NCBI RefSeq assembly: GCF_004124325.1
Contig: NZ_QBDT01000001.1
Coordinates: forward strand, 3,596,001-3,660,000
Length of the DNA stretch: 64,000 nucleotides
Direction of reading: 5' to 3'
Source of the DNA: Streptomyces sp. L2
GTDB taxonomy: Bacteria; Actinomycetota; Actinomycetes; Streptomycetales; Streptomycetaceae
Shown here: positions 44,681 through 53,732 of the stretch, one piece after another
Layout of the letters: each line of letters starts with the position of its first letter
Numbering within the stretch: the first letter of the stretch is position 1
The notes under the pieces: model-generated
Told to the model about the DNA's origin: nothing
What the model saw: only the letters and a program-made list of their open reading frames with translations
The model's database searches: none
Program-made: the position numbers and the translations under genes

Positions 44681-45030
44681 GTGACGGCGGTGGGAGACGC
44701 GCGACGGATCCGGCCCTGGACCGGGACCTGCACCACCCCACCCGGCTGGCCCTCGTGGCCTACCTCTCCGGTTGCGGCGAGGCCGAGTTCGGTGTCCTGC
44801 GGGACTACTGCCAGGTGTCCGACTCGACGATGAGCAAGACGCTCTCCGCGCTGGAGAAGACCGGATACGTCAGTGTCCGCAAGGGGCACGTCGGCAAGCG
44901 GCCGCGCACCTGGGCGGCGCTGACGTTCGCCGGCCGCAGGGCACTCGCCGGCCACCTCGCGGCCCTGGAGGAGATCGCGGCAGCGGCCCGGCGGGCGGCG
45001 GCCGCGGACACCTCCGCCGACGGCAGCTGA
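44677..45030 (+). CDS. Winged-helix regulator (MarR-like, transcription regulator with DNA-binding wing)
   Basis: 117 residues. HPTRLALVAYLSGCGEAEFG, VLRDYCQVSDSTMSKTLSAL, EKTGYVSVRKGHVGKRPRTW form the winged helix of the short MarR-type (HTH_27) group. GTG 44677. Probably autoregulates through the 19-bp-spaced repeats. Confidence 0.85.
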   Translation: MSDGGGRRATDPALDRDLHHPTRLALVAYLSGCGEAEFGVLRDYCQVSDSTMSKTLSALEKTGYVSVRKGHVGKRPRTWAALTFAGRRALAGHLAALEEIAAAARRAAAADTSADGS

Positions 45031-45076
45031 GCAACGACTGCCGTCGGCTTGCGAAGAGGGGGCCGGGGAAGGGGAG

Positions 45077-46021
45077 TTACTCCTCGTCGGAGGTCGTCGG
45101 GCGGGTGCGGCCCGGCTCCGGGAGCTCTGCGAGCTGGCCGCGCTCGTGAAGGACGTCACCGATGAACAGGTCGTACGCCAGGACCCCGATCACGCCGCCG
45201 ATCAGCGGCCCCACGATGGGAATCCACCAGTACGCGCTGAACGAGCCCGCCAAACTCCCTGGGAACGCCAGACTGTTCCAGCCCTCGGCCCAGGTGAAGA
45301 GGCGGGGTCCGAAGTCGCGGGCCGGGTTGATGGCGTAGCCCGCGTTCGCGCCGAAGGACATGCCGATCGCCGCGACCACGAAGCCGATGACCACCGGTCC
45401 GAGGTTGGCCTTCACGGCGGTGTTGCGCAGGTCGATCACCGCCACGATCAGCATCACCAGGAACGCCGTGCCGACGATCTGGTCGACCAGCGGACCCCAG
45501 ATGCCGCCGTGGAAGTACGGGGCTGGGAAGGTCGCGAAGATGGAGAACGAGGCGAGCGTGTGCCCGTTCGTCTTCGGCCCCTTCATCGCGCCGTCGAAGG
45601 CGCTGATCGCGTCATGGTAGACGGCGTAGACCAGCGCCGCCCCGACGAAGGCGCCCGCCACCTGCGAGATGATGTACGGCACCACCTTGGCCCAGGAGAA
45701 GCCGCGACGCACCGCGAAGGCGAGGGTCACCGCGGGGTTGATGTGCGCGCCGCTGACGCCGCCCGCGACGTACACGCCGAACATGACGGCGAATGCCCAG
45801 CCCCAGGCGATCAGCAGCCAGTCACCGGCCGCGAGGAAGATCGTCGTGGGGGTGGCGGCACGGCCCGATCCGGGCAGTGCGGCGACCGCCATCGCGACCA
45901 CACCACAGCCGAACGCGATGAGTACGAATGTTCCGATGAACTCCGCCAGGCACTCACCCAGCAGACCCCCTCGCCTTCTGAGGTGGGAGGGCTTGATCAG
46001 CGGAGGGATCTCGACAGCCAT
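45077..46021 (-). CDS. MIP-family glycerol facilitator
   Basis: 314 residues with six helices and both NPA loops: SGAHINPAVTLAF and GYAINPARDFGPRL. The Asp after the second NPAR marks the aquaglyceroporin (GlpF) branch. Longer than E. coli GlpF because of loops near 140-175. No glpK or glpD lies beside it, unlike many streptomycete loci. Confidence 0.92.
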   Translation of the reverse strand: MAVEIPPLIKPSHLRRRGGLLGECLAEFIGTFVLIAFGCGVVAMAVAALPGSGRAATPTTIFLAAGDWLLIAWGWAFAVMFGVYVAGGVSGAHINPAVTLAFAVRRGFSWAKVVPYIISQVAGAFVGAALVYAVYHDAISAFDGAMKGPKTNGHTLASFSIFATFPAPYFHGGIWGPLVDQIVGTAFLVMLIVAVIDLRNTAVKANLGPVVIGFVVAAIGMSFGANAGYAINPARDFGPRLFTWAEGWNSLAFPGSLAGSFSAYWWIPIVGPLIGGVIGVLAYDLFIGDVLHERGQLAELPEPGRTRPTTSDEE

Positions 46022-46121
46022 GAAGGCCCCCTTTGAGAGGCGAACGCGGCCACCCTGTCGCGTGTCATGTGACCGCCATCACCCATAGTGGCGCAGAAAC
46101 GCTCTTCACGCAGGATGCGCG

Positions 46122-46823
46122 TCAGCTGTCGAGGTCGTCGGCGTAGTGCCGGAAGCCCCGGCGCTCCCGGTGCATGCCCCACAGCGTCGCCGCGAGCACG
46201 TCCGGATCCTTGCGTACGTGCCCCGGCGTGATCGCCCCCGGGATGATCAGCTGGCCGACGTGGATCCCGTCGCCGGCGAGCCGCTCGTGCAGCAGGTGCC
46301 CGTACGCGCTCTCCGCCGCGAACGCGATCGAGGTCCCGGCCCGCTCCGGATGCGGTACGGCCGCCGTGCCCCCGTTGACGAACAGGATCGTCCCGCGCCC
46401 CAGCGCGCGCATACCGGGCAGCACCTGCTGTACGGCGGCGACGGGGCCGTACACCGAGAATTCGATCGGCCCCAGCAGCTCCCGGGGCCCGGTCTCCAGC
46501 ACCGGCCGCATGAAGTCCCGGTGCGGTACGGGGCTGTACTGCAGCACCTCGACCGTGCCCAGCGCGTCCGCGGCGGCGTGCAGGGCGCTCGCCAGTTCGT
46601 CGGGCCTGCGCACATCGGCCCGGAAACCCCGCGCCGTGATCCCGTCGGCGGCCAGCTCGTCCACGAGGACCGCCAGCCGATCCGGATCACGGGCGACGAG
46701 CGCGACCCCGAACCCCTCCCGCCCGAACCGCCGCGCGACGGCGGCCCCGAGCCCGGGGCCGGCACCCACGACGGCGACGGTGGTCGGTCCCGAATGGCCG
46801 TCAGTACTGGCACTGGCACTCAT
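46122..46823 (-). CDS. SDR-family protein with altered catalytic site
   Basis: 233 residues. NAD(P) motif VVGAGPGLGAAVARRFGREG is intact, but NNAG is replaced (LQYSPVPHRDF) and the YxxxK pair reads FAAES in the aligned helix. It is probably a binding or regulatory SDR, or uses another mechanism. ATG 46823, GGTGG 5 nt upstream; an in-frame GTG lies 9 nt earlier. Confidence 0.8.
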   Translation of the reverse strand: MSASASTDGHSGPTTVAVVGAGPGLGAAVARRFGREGFGVALVARDPDRLAVLVDELAADGITARGFRADVRRPDELASALHAAADALGTVEVLQYSPVPHRDFMRPVLETGPRELLGPIEFSVYGPVAAVQQVLPGMRALGRGTILFVNGGTAAVPHPERAGTSIAFAAESAYGHLLHERLAGDGIHVGQLIIPGAITPGHVRKDPDVLAATLWGMHRERRGFRHYADDLDS

Positions 46824-46884
46824 GACAGCCACCCTTACCGCAGAAACTCGCGGCTCGCCTGTCCACAGCGGTGACCGGCCGAGA

Positions 46885-47361
46885 TCACACGTCGGCCTCC
46901 CGGGCCAGCCGCTCCAGCCGGCTTCGGTGTCTCTGCCACCAGGCCCGGTCCCCCGCTGCCAGGTTGTCCTTGCCTCGCAGGTACCCGACGGAACCGTCGA
47001 TCAGTTGCCGCACGATGTCGGCGTGGCCGGCGTGCCGCTGTGTATCGGAGATCACCCGTGCCAGGACGTGGTGCAGCGTGACCTCCCGACGCTCCTCCGG
47101 CCACCAGGGGACGTGGCCGACCGCGTCGAGCGTCAGCTCCGCGACGGTGGTGTCGGAGTGCGCCCACGCCTGGCGATACAGACCGACGACCTGTTCCCCT
47201 GACTCGTCCGCGGCGGCCCACGTGTCCGCGTTGGGCTCCGGATTCTCGGTGCACCACCAAGGTGGTGGCCGCTCGCCGAAGAACGGCCGCCCGAACCTGT
47301 CTCCGAGATACCCCAGCTCCATGCCGGTCTTCCAGCCGACACTGACAACCGAGAAGGACAT
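46885..47361 (-). pseudogene. DinB-family protein, N-terminally truncated
   Basis: 158 residues are open. WKTGMELGYLGDRFGRPFFG matches the second helix of DinB/DUF664 proteins, and EVTLHHVLARVISDTQRHAG, HADIVRQLIDGSVGYL the C-terminal half. The usual ~50 N-terminal residues with the first helix and metal His are absent; the frame starts at ATG 47361, only 5 nt after the JmjC gene. Either a truncated remnant or a reduced but translated form. Confidence 0.65.
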
Positions 47362-47366
47362 GAGAG

Positions 47367-48269
47367 TCAGGTCGTGTACTCGACTTCTGTCAGGGCGGCC
47401 CGGCGCACGTCCAGGGTGACGCGGGTGAGGTCGAGGTGTTCGAGGTAGGTCACGAGCGCCTGCCGGGTCTCGCCCACCAGGCTTGTGAGCTCGGGACCAT
47501 GGAGGTCGCCGGGCCTGATGACGCGGCGGAAGCCAGGGTCGGCGATCGCACCTTCGAGGAGCTTCTCGGCGAGCCAGAGGGGAGTCCGCTCGCGGAGGGC
47601 GAACGTGAGGTGCACGCTGTGCTCGTCCGGGTCGGCGACGTGGGGATTGTGGACCCAGCCCCTGGGCAGGAGCAGGGACTGCCCGGTGCGGAGATCGATC
47701 TCGATGTCCGGCCCTGCCGCCTCCCACTCCGGGATGTACGTGTCCCGCCAGACCCGCCACGACTCGTTGTACGCCCGCGTCGGCGCGTCCACCGGCAGCT
47801 GCCAGAGCTGCCAGCGCTTGACGCCCGACATCTGCACGATGACGGCCATCTGCTGATCCCAGTGGTGCCGGAGTCCCTGGTTTCCTGGTGGGGTCAGAAA
47901 CGCGTGGACGTAGTTGCTGAAGCCGGTCTCCACCTGGATGTTCCGCGAGACGCGCGCGAGGAAGGGGATCACCCGCTGAAGGTTGCCCAGGCGGAGTGTG
48001 AAGCCCTTGTCGTAGAGGCTGCGCAGCTTCACCGGGTCGGTGCGCCCACGGGTGATGTAAGCGTTCTGGTTCAGGGACGGCCCGGGCGCCTTGACGACGG
48101 CGATCTCACCGGCCGGCACACAGCCGGTGTCGATGTACTCGTCGAAGAGGCCCGTGGTCACCGTCTCGTCGAGCGCGGTCCTGCCACGCTCGAAGACACG
48201 CGGCTCGTCAGGCCAGACGGCCAGGAGTTCGGTCACGCCGTCCGGCGGCAGCAGGAGGCTCAGGGACAT
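47367..48269 (-). CDS. JmjC/cupin-type Fe(II)-2OG oxygenase
   Basis: 300 residues, Cupin_4 (ribosomal oxygenase-like). Iron ligands HxD in GLRHHWDQQMAVIVQMSG and a distal His in LPRGWVHNPHV; DEHSVHLTFAL follows. Related enzymes hydroxylate His or Arg of proteins or peptides. ATG 48269, GGAGGA 6 nt upstream. Downstream partner of the 167-residue protein at 48284 (14-nt gap) and part of the small-protein locus up to 49.6 kb. Confidence 0.85.
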   Translation of the reverse strand: MSLSLLLPPDGVTELLAVWPDEPRVFERGRTALDETVTTGLFDEYIDTGCVPAGEIAVVKAPGPSLNQNAYITRGRTDPVKLRSLYDKGFTLRLGNLQRVIPFLARVSRNIQVETGFSNYVHAFLTPPGNQGLRHHWDQQMAVIVQMSGVKRWQLWQLPVDAPTRAYNESWRVWRDTYIPEWEAAGPDIEIDLRTGQSLLLPRGWVHNPHVADPDEHSVHLTFALRERTPLWLAEKLLEGAIADPGFRRVIRPGDLHGPELTSLVGETRQALVTYLEHLDLTRVTLDVRRAALTEVEYTT

Positions 48270-48283
48270 GGGTGTCCTCCGGT

Positions 48284-48787
48284 TCACGAGTGGGGCAACG
48301 GACAGGCCAGAGCGGGGTGATGGCGGTTCGGGCAGCACACGACGCAGATCGAGACGATGTTCTGGGAGCGGTTGTAGTACACCCAGCTCACGTCGACACC
48401 GAGCGGCAGGACGTCGCTGACGTACGCGCGGCTCACCTCCAGTCCGGTATACGCCTGCCTGCCGCCGTCACGCTCGTACGGCGGGTTCGCGAGGTAGTGC
48501 TTCGTCATCCACTCCAGCGCCACCGCCGGGTCGGCCCACGTCCGGTCGGACGAAGCCTGGCTGCGCTTCATCAGCCAGTGGCCCGACATCAGCGGCGGCA
48601 GAACGGAGGTGGGGAACTCCGCGGTGACCTCCCGGTAGCGCTGGAGGGCACGCTCAGCCACCTTGTCGTCCGGCCCGAGCGGCGCGGGCGGGTCGGGGTG
48701 AGGAGGCCGGCGGTTGCCTTCCCGGTGATAGCTCTCCGGCGTCCCGCTCCAGGGACCGTAGCCATGAAAGTGCCCTGACCAGCTCAT
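48284..48787 (-). CDS. Unknown protein with Cys/His-rich C terminus
   Basis: 167 residues; Gly/His/Tyr-rich start (MSWSGHFHGYGPWSG), a helical middle (VAERALQRYREVTAEFPTSV, VALEWMTKHYLANPP) and an unusual end (SICVVCCPNRHHPALACPLP). No family recognised. Sits between the DUF397-like peptide gene and the JmjC oxygenase; either a substrate or a partner of the oxygenase. Confidence 0.7.
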   Translation of the reverse strand: MSWSGHFHGYGPWSGTPESYHREGNRRPPHPDPPAPLGPDDKVAERALQRYREVTAEFPTSVLPPLMSGHWLMKRSQASSDRTWADPAVALEWMTKHYLANPPYERDGGRQAYTGLEVSRAYVSDVLPLGVDVSWVYYNRSQNIVSICVVCCPNRHHPALACPLPHS

Positions 48788-48865
48788 ATGCGCCCTTCCT
48801 CGGGGTGCGGGCCGTCCCGCGTGACGGAACGGCCCGCCTGTCGGGTGCTGTGGAGGGGGGTCAGG

Positions 48866-49102
48866 TTAGAGCTTCAGACCCCGCCGCCTGGCGTAGCCGC
48901 GCACGAAGTCGTCGAGTTCCGTCTCGGTGAACCGCAGTTCCCTCCCGACACCTTCCGGCTTGCTGTCGCGGAGTGCGTACGCGGGGCCCGCACTCGGGAT
49001 CACGGCCAGTTCGACGCACGACTCGTGTTCGCCCTGGAGGTTGCCGCCGCAGAAGGTCTCGAAGCCCGCCATGTCGACGGAGACGCCGTAGATACCGCTC
49101 AT
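48866..49102 (-). CDS. DUF397-related small protein
   Basis: 78 residues. The pattern CGGNL...ESCVELAVIPSAG...ALRDSKPEG...LRFTETELDDFVRGYA is the DUF397 layout, with an N-terminal leader (MSGIYGVSVDMAGFETF) unlike the usual W-R-K-S-S start. DUF397 genes usually accompany XRE regulators; one is divergent at 49896. ATG 49102, AAGGAG 6 nt upstream. Confidence 0.75.
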   Translation of the reverse strand: MSGIYGVSVDMAGFETFCGGNLQGEHESCVELAVIPSAGPAYALRDSKPEGVGRELRFTETELDDFVRGYARRRGLKL

Positions 49103-49401
49103 TCCTTGCTCCTTCTCTGTGTTGTGGGTGCGGAGACCGTCGCCCCGACCCATCGGGTGCTGCTGACCCGCCTCGCCGCCGGCTTCCGTTCCGTCGCGTC
49201 CGGGCGGACCCGCCGGGCCGCGACGCGGCGGTCCACGGCCCGGTGGGTGTCTTGAGTGCGCGACCCTGACCCTGCGGTCGCCATGGGGGTGCGTCAGCGT
49301 GGGGCCCGCGGCGGCACCAGCGCGAGGACCTGACAGGACACCGAGGCCGTCCCGCGGCAGGACGCGGGCCTCCGGGAGGGCGCCATCCGCTCGCCGGACG
49401 T
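49103..49401. other. 299-bp spacer, no gene seen
   Basis: Between two minus-strand small genes. The open frames here have no ribosome site and poor composition. Probably contains the promoter of the DUF397-like/JmjC unit. Confidence 0.5.
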
Positions 49402-49596
49402 TCACCGGCACACCGCTTTCGCTGCCCGACAGCGTGGACACCGGCACGGCGGGAACGCCGTCGTGAGCGGCAACGGGCCCTCATGGGGCAGGACGCTCAC
49501 CTGGCCACGTCTTTCGGTGACGATGCCTTCCCGGTCAACGGTGTAGACACGGAGAGTCATCCGTGAGGGATTTTGCTGGGCTGTACCGTTTGACAT
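49402..49596 (-). CDS. Small Cys-rich basic protein
   Basis: 64 residues: MTLRVYTVDREGIVTERRGQ beta hairpin followed by FPPCRCPRCRAAKAVC with five Cys, possibly a zinc site. ATG 49596, GAGGAG 7 nt upstream. Divergent from the XRE gene. No function known. Confidence 0.7.
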   Translation of the reverse strand: MSNGTAQQNPSRMTLRVYTVDREGIVTERRGQVSVLPHEGPLPLTTAFPPCRCPRCRAAKAVCR

Positions 49597-49895
49597 GTCG
49601 ACGCTCCTCAGCAGCGTTGGCCATGCCCCCGTACCGGTCGCACGCTCGCGGGGGTTTTGTGTGTCCGGAGGGTGATGGCTCGGGCGCTCTTCTACGGTTC
49701 CAAGAACGGGTGTTCATGTCGCGGGCAGCGATGACCAACTTTTCTGGGCACCCCGCTGCCGCCTGGCCAGCGCAAACGCACCGTGAAACCGGCCGTGCTT
49801 GGACGCTCGGTGTCTTCCGCGACACGTGACGGTGGATCAGGGCAGTGACCGACCCGCTACTTTGAGTGCGCCAGGCCGCGCAGCGAGAGGTCGCC
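49597..49895. other. 299-bp divergent region with hairpin
   Basis: CCCCCG ... CGGGGG followed by TTTTG (about 49627-49660) resembles a plus-strand terminator or attenuator although no plus-strand gene precedes it. The promoters for 49596 (-) and 49896 (+) should be here. Confidence 0.4.
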
Positions 49896-51374
49896 ATGAA
49901 CGCAACCAGGAAGCCCGGTTCCAAAGGACAAAGGGACGCCCTCCGGCACGACATGACCGCCACCGGCTGCGCCACGGCGGACATCGCGGTAGAGATGCGC
50001 ACGCGCTTTCGGATGCGAGCTCGTGAAGCGTGGCGCCATGCTCACGGTTGGACGCTCCAGGAAGCGGCCGACCGCATCACCCAAGCCGGCAGCCACCGCC
50101 CGGGCGAAGCTGTCGCTGCTGACGCCTCGCTGGTCGGCAAATGGGAGAAGTGGCCCGCACCATCGTCTCGGCGCCCGAGTCTGTCTGTCCTGTTCGCCAT
50201 GGCTGATGCCTACGGGTGCCGTGTCACAGAACTCCTGGACCTGGAAGACCGGAAGTCCCTGCCGGACACCGATCTCCGTGTCCTCAGCGGTGGCGTCGAC
50301 GTGGCCGCCGAGCCCCGGCCCCCGGTCAACTCACTTCTTGTCCGTGTGCCGGCTCCGCCCGCATCCGACCTCGTCCGTCTCGCCGCTGACGAATCCGCCA
50401 CGTGGGCGCAGTGGGCGGAGGCGACAAACGTCGGTGACCTCGCCGTCGAGCAGCTGATGTCGGAGACGCGCGCTCTGGCCTCCGACTACCTCACATCGGA
50501 TCCGGTCGCCCTGTTCCCTCGTGCCAGGGCGTTGCGCGACCGTGTGTTCGCGCTGCTGGAGGGTCACCAGTACCCTCGCCAGTCCGCAGACCTCTACGTC
50601 TCGGCAGGGTACGTGTGCGGTCTGCTTGCCTGGATGTCCTCGGACCTCGGCCAGCTGCAAGACGCGGACACGCAGGGCCGCACGGCATGGCTCTGCGCAG
50701 AACTGTCCCAGCACAACGATGTGCGTGCATGGGTGTTGTCGACGCGTTCGAAGGTGGCATTTTGGGACGGCAAGCTGCGTGACGCCATCGGCTTCGCCCT
50801 CCGTGGTGCCGCTTACCGGACCACCGGTTCGGTCGCTGTGTTCCTCGCCTGCCAAGAGGCGGACGCCTGGTCCGAACTCGGTTCGAAAAGCGAAGCACTT
50901 GCTGCCCTGGCCCGAGCCGAGGAGGCTCGGAATGCCGCAGTCGGAGCGGACGAAGTAGGCGGCATCTTCGCCTGCGAACCTGCTCGCCAGGAAAACTACG
51001 CCGCCGGTGTGCACCTGCGTGTGGGCCACGCATCCGTCGCCGCCCGTGCGGCGGACAACGCTCTCACCCTGCTGTCGGCGCAACGCGTACGCGCGTACGG
51101 CACCGAGGCGCAGATTCGCATCAGCAAGGCGGCTGCGCACCTGATCTCAGGCGAGGCTGAGGGCGCCATCGAGGCCCTGAGCCCTGTCCTTGCCCTCCCT
51201 CCTGACCAGCGTGTCTCGCCGGTCACCCACCGCCTGCGCGAACTCGCGTCCAGCGTCAGCCGTCTCCATGCCACCGGCACCGCGGCGAGCGGTCTATGCG
51301 CCGCAATTGAAGACTTCTGCATGGATTCGGCCGCACGTCACGTCGCCCTCTCGCCAGGCGCGGCCTCCGCCTGA
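49896..51374 (+). CDS. XRE-type regulator with TPR-like C-terminal domain
   Basis: 492 residues. HTH at about 38-120 (MRAREAWRHAHGWTLQEAAD, SLVGKWEKWPAPSSRRPSLS, VLFAMADAYGCRVTELLDLE) then ~350 residues of helical repeats (ALASDYLTSDPVALFPRARA; LYVSAGYVCGLLAWMSSDLG). This matches the large actinomycete XRE proteins often linked to DUF397 genes. ATG 49896, GAGAGG 6 nt upstream; the frame is open earlier. Confidence 0.85.
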   Translation: MNATRKPGSKGQRDALRHDMTATGCATADIAVEMRTRFRMRAREAWRHAHGWTLQEAADRITQAGSHRPGEAVAADASLVGKWEKWPAPSSRRPSLSVLFAMADAYGCRVTELLDLEDRKSLPDTDLRVLSGGVDVAAEPRPPVNSLLVRVPAPPASDLVRLAADESATWAQWAEATNVGDLAVEQLMSETRALASDYLTSDPVALFPRARALRDRVFALLEGHQYPRQSADLYVSAGYVCGLLAWMSSDLGQLQDADTQGRTAWLCAELSQHNDVRAWVLSTRSKVAFWDGKLRDAIGFALRGAAYRTTGSVAVFLACQEADAWSELGSKSEALAALARAEEARNAAVGADEVGGIFACEPARQENYAAGVHLRVGHASVAARAADNALTLLSAQRVRAYGTEAQIRISKAAAHLISGEAEGAIEALSPVLALPPDQRVSPVTHRLRELASSVSRLHATGTAASGLCAAIEDFCMDSAARHVALSPGAASA

Positions 51375-51382
51375 TTTGATCC

Positions 51383-52012
51383 ATGACCATGAGTACTCAG
51401 CTTGGGACCATGCGCAACCACTGGTGGTGGCGGCCGGGTTGGGCCGTCGGACGCCGCTTCTATACGTGGCACCTCACGTTCGAGGGGCAGCAGGATGTGT
51501 ACCGGCTCGCGGCCGAGTACCGGGCAGCGCTCGCACCACTCGGGGCCGTCCTCACGCCGGTCCCCGATCAGTGGCTGCACCTCACCATGCAGGGCATCGG
51601 CTTCGTAGGCGAAACCGAGGAAGACGACGTCAACGCCATCGTGGAGGCGGCCCGGCCGCGGTTTGCATCAGTGTCGCCCTTCGAGATGGAGCTCGGCCGG
51701 GCTGTCGTAGATCCGGAAGCAATCTTGCTGGCCGCCGAGCCGGACGCCCCCGTACGGCAGGTGCGCGACGGGATCCGAGCCGCGATCCGAGACGTCCTCG
51801 GCAACGTGCCGGAGAAGGCTGAGGGATTCACTCCGCACGTCTCGGTCGCCTACAGCGCCGGCGACGGGCCGGTCACGCCGGTCGTCGAAGCCCTCAAGGC
51901 AGTCGAGTTCCCGCCCACGAAGGCCAGGTGCACCAGTGCCGAGCTGATCGTGTTGCACCGCGACAACCAGATGTACGAGTGGGAGACGTTCGCCACCGTG
52001 CCGCTGGGCTGA
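51383..52012 (+). CDS. 2'-5' RNA ligase-family protein (2H phosphoesterase)
   Basis: 209 residues. The two HxT/S motifs of the 2H fold, HLTMQG and HVSVAY, are present. Substrate could be an RNA cyclic phosphate or a small nucleotide. 8 nt downstream of the XRE gene, thus likely co-transcribed. Confidence 0.88.
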   Translation: MTMSTQLGTMRNHWWWRPGWAVGRRFYTWHLTFEGQQDVYRLAAEYRAALAPLGAVLTPVPDQWLHLTMQGIGFVGETEEDDVNAIVEAARPRFASVSPFEMELGRAVVDPEAILLAAEPDAPVRQVRDGIRAAIRDVLGNVPEKAEGFTPHVSVAYSAGDGPVTPVVEALKAVEFPPTKARCTSAELIVLHRDNQMYEWETFATVPLG

Positions 52013-52027
52013 CACAGAGTGAGAGGC

Positions 52028-52723
52028 TCAATCCCGCAGGGCCCCGGTCCGCTCGCGCGGTGTCGCGGCCTCGTCCCCGGCCAGGCGGGCCAGTTGCGCC
52101 GAGGTCACCGCCCGTACCGCCAGGGCGCCCGTCACCGCCGCGCCGATGATGAGGGCGTCCGAGGTGAGGAGGGGCCAGATCGAGGTGTAGGCGCGGGCGA
52201 TCGTGTCGTCGGTGGAGGCGGGGTGGAGGAGGCCGATGCCGGTGAGGAGGCTGAGCAGCCACAGGGTCCACCAGATGGTGACGGAGGCGGGGAGGCGGCG
52301 GCCGGGGGCGGTGGTGCGGTACGCGTCGGCGATGATGCCGCGCGGGAACCAGAGGTTGACGACCGGGACGATCCAGCCGAGGTAGACCCAGACGCCGGCG
52401 TACTTCGGGGGGCGGCCCGAGAGGTCGGCGGCGTTCTCGCGGACGCGGCGGAGCCAGGCCAGGAAGCAGATCGCGCAGATCGCGGTCAGGACCCCGGCCA
52501 CGGTGGTGACGAAGTGGTAGGAGTTCTCCAGCGCGGTGAGGGGGCGGTGCACGCCGTCGCCCTGGTCCGGGGGGCCGGAGGGCGGTTCGCCGGCGGCGGC
52601 GAGCCTGATCTCCCACACCGCCCGCAGCAGGTAGCCGAGTGCGGCGAGCAGCAGGGTGCCGACGGCCATCCGCCCGGCCGAACGGGTGGGCCGCAGCAGG
52701 GACCGCGCTATCTGATCATTCAC
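52028..52723 (-). CDS. DUF4328 membrane protein
   Basis: 231 residues, five hydrophobic segments. KYAGVWVYLGWIVPVVNLWF, PRGIIADAYRT is the family signature. GTG 52723 has AGGA 8 nt upstream; ATG 52732 lacks a site. Function unknown. Confidence 0.85.
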   Translation of the reverse strand: MNDQIARSLLRPTRSAGRMAVGTLLLAALGYLLRAVWEIRLAAAGEPPSGPPDQGDGVHRPLTALENSYHFVTTVAGVLTAICAICFLAWLRRVRENAADLSGRPPKYAGVWVYLGWIVPVVNLWFPRGIIADAYRTTAPGRRLPASVTIWWTLWLLSLLTGIGLLHPASTDDTIARAYTSIWPLLTSDALIIGAAVTGALAVRAVTSAQLARLAGDEAATPRERTGALRD

Positions 52724-52805
52724 GCGGATCATCCTGGCGTATGGCGGTGTGCCGGGGCCAGGTGACCCGGCCGTGAGGCATGGCTGAGGCATGACTACGG
52801 CATGG

Positions 52806-53684
52806 CTACGACAGCCCCGCCGGCCGCAGGCCCCGCAGTTTGTCCGGGTTGACCTGGAGGCGGATGGTGGTGATGCCCGCCTCCGTGAGGTCGTAGGTGA
52901 GGGCTCCCGCCGGGGTGCCGGAGGCGGTGAGGAGGAGGGACGGCTCGCCGTTGATTTGGGCGGGCTCGAAGGCGACGCCCGTCATCTGCGGCTTGGTCAG
53001 GATGCCGAGGATCCACCGCGCCACGCGGTCGGGGCCGTGGACGGGCCGGCGGGCGGCGCTGACCTTGCCGCCGCCGTCGGCCCAGACGGTGACGTCGGGG
53101 GCGAGGAGTTCCAGTACCGCGTTGAGGTCGCCGCCCGCGCACGCCTCGATGAAGCGGTCGGTGACGCGGGCGCGCCGCCCGGGGTCGGTGTCGTAGCGGG
53201 GGCGGCGGGAGCGGACGTGGGAGCGGGCCCGGTGGGCGATCTGGCGGACGGCGGGCTCGGGGCGGTCCAGGAAGCCGGCGATCTCCGCGTGGGAGAAGCC
53301 GAAGACCTCGCGGAGCACGAACACCGCCCGTTCGACCGGGGCGAGCGTCTCCAGGACGACGAGCATCGCCGTCGACACGCTGTCCGCCAGCTCCGTGTCC
53401 TCGGCCGCGTCGGGGGAGGTCAGGAGGGGTTCGGGGAGCCAGGGGCCGACGTAGTGCTCGCGGGTGGCGCGCGCGGAGGTGAGGCGGTTGAGGCAGAGGT
53501 TGGTGACCGTGCGGACCAGGTAGGCGCGGGGGCTGCGGATGGTGGTGCGGTCGGCGGCGTGCCAGGTGAGCCAGGTGTCCTGGAGGACGTCCTCGGTGTC
53601 CGTCACGCTCCCGAGCATCCGGTAGGCGGTCGCGAACAGCAGCCGCCGGTGGGAGAAGTACGGGTCCGCCTGGTCGTGGTCCAT
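52806..53684 (-). CDS. ECF41-family sigma factor
   Basis: 292 residues: sigma2 (RLLFATAYRMLGSVTDTEDV, LQDTWLTW), sigma4 (LETLAPVERAVFVLREVFGF, SHAEIAGFLDRPEPAVRQIA) and a fused C-terminal SnoaL-like domain with the ECF41 marks DGGGK and NPDKL. That domain regulates the sigma factor in place of an anti-sigma. ECF41 genes usually lie beside a COE (carboxymuconolactone decarboxylase, oxidoreductase or epimerase) gene; none is adjacent here. Confidence 0.93.
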   Translation of the reverse strand: MDHDQADPYFSHRRLLFATAYRMLGSVTDTEDVLQDTWLTWHAADRTTIRSPRAYLVRTVTNLCLNRLTSARATREHYVGPWLPEPLLTSPDAAEDTELADSVSTAMLVVLETLAPVERAVFVLREVFGFSHAEIAGFLDRPEPAVRQIAHRARSHVRSRRPRYDTDPGRRARVTDRFIEACAGGDLNAVLELLAPDVTVWADGGGKVSAARRPVHGPDRVARWILGILTKPQMTGVAFEPAQINGEPSLLLTASGTPAGALTYDLTEAGITTIRLQVNPDKLRGLRPAGLS

Positions 53685-53732
53685 GGGAGCAACCTGCCAG
53701 AGCGCCGCGGCTCCGGCCAGGTCACCGCACCG

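Noticed and set aside
48866..49484. Longer N-terminal versions of the DUF397-like gene
   Set aside because: The ATG at 49102 has a strong AAGGAG site, and upstream sequence is Pro/Arg/Gly shadow.
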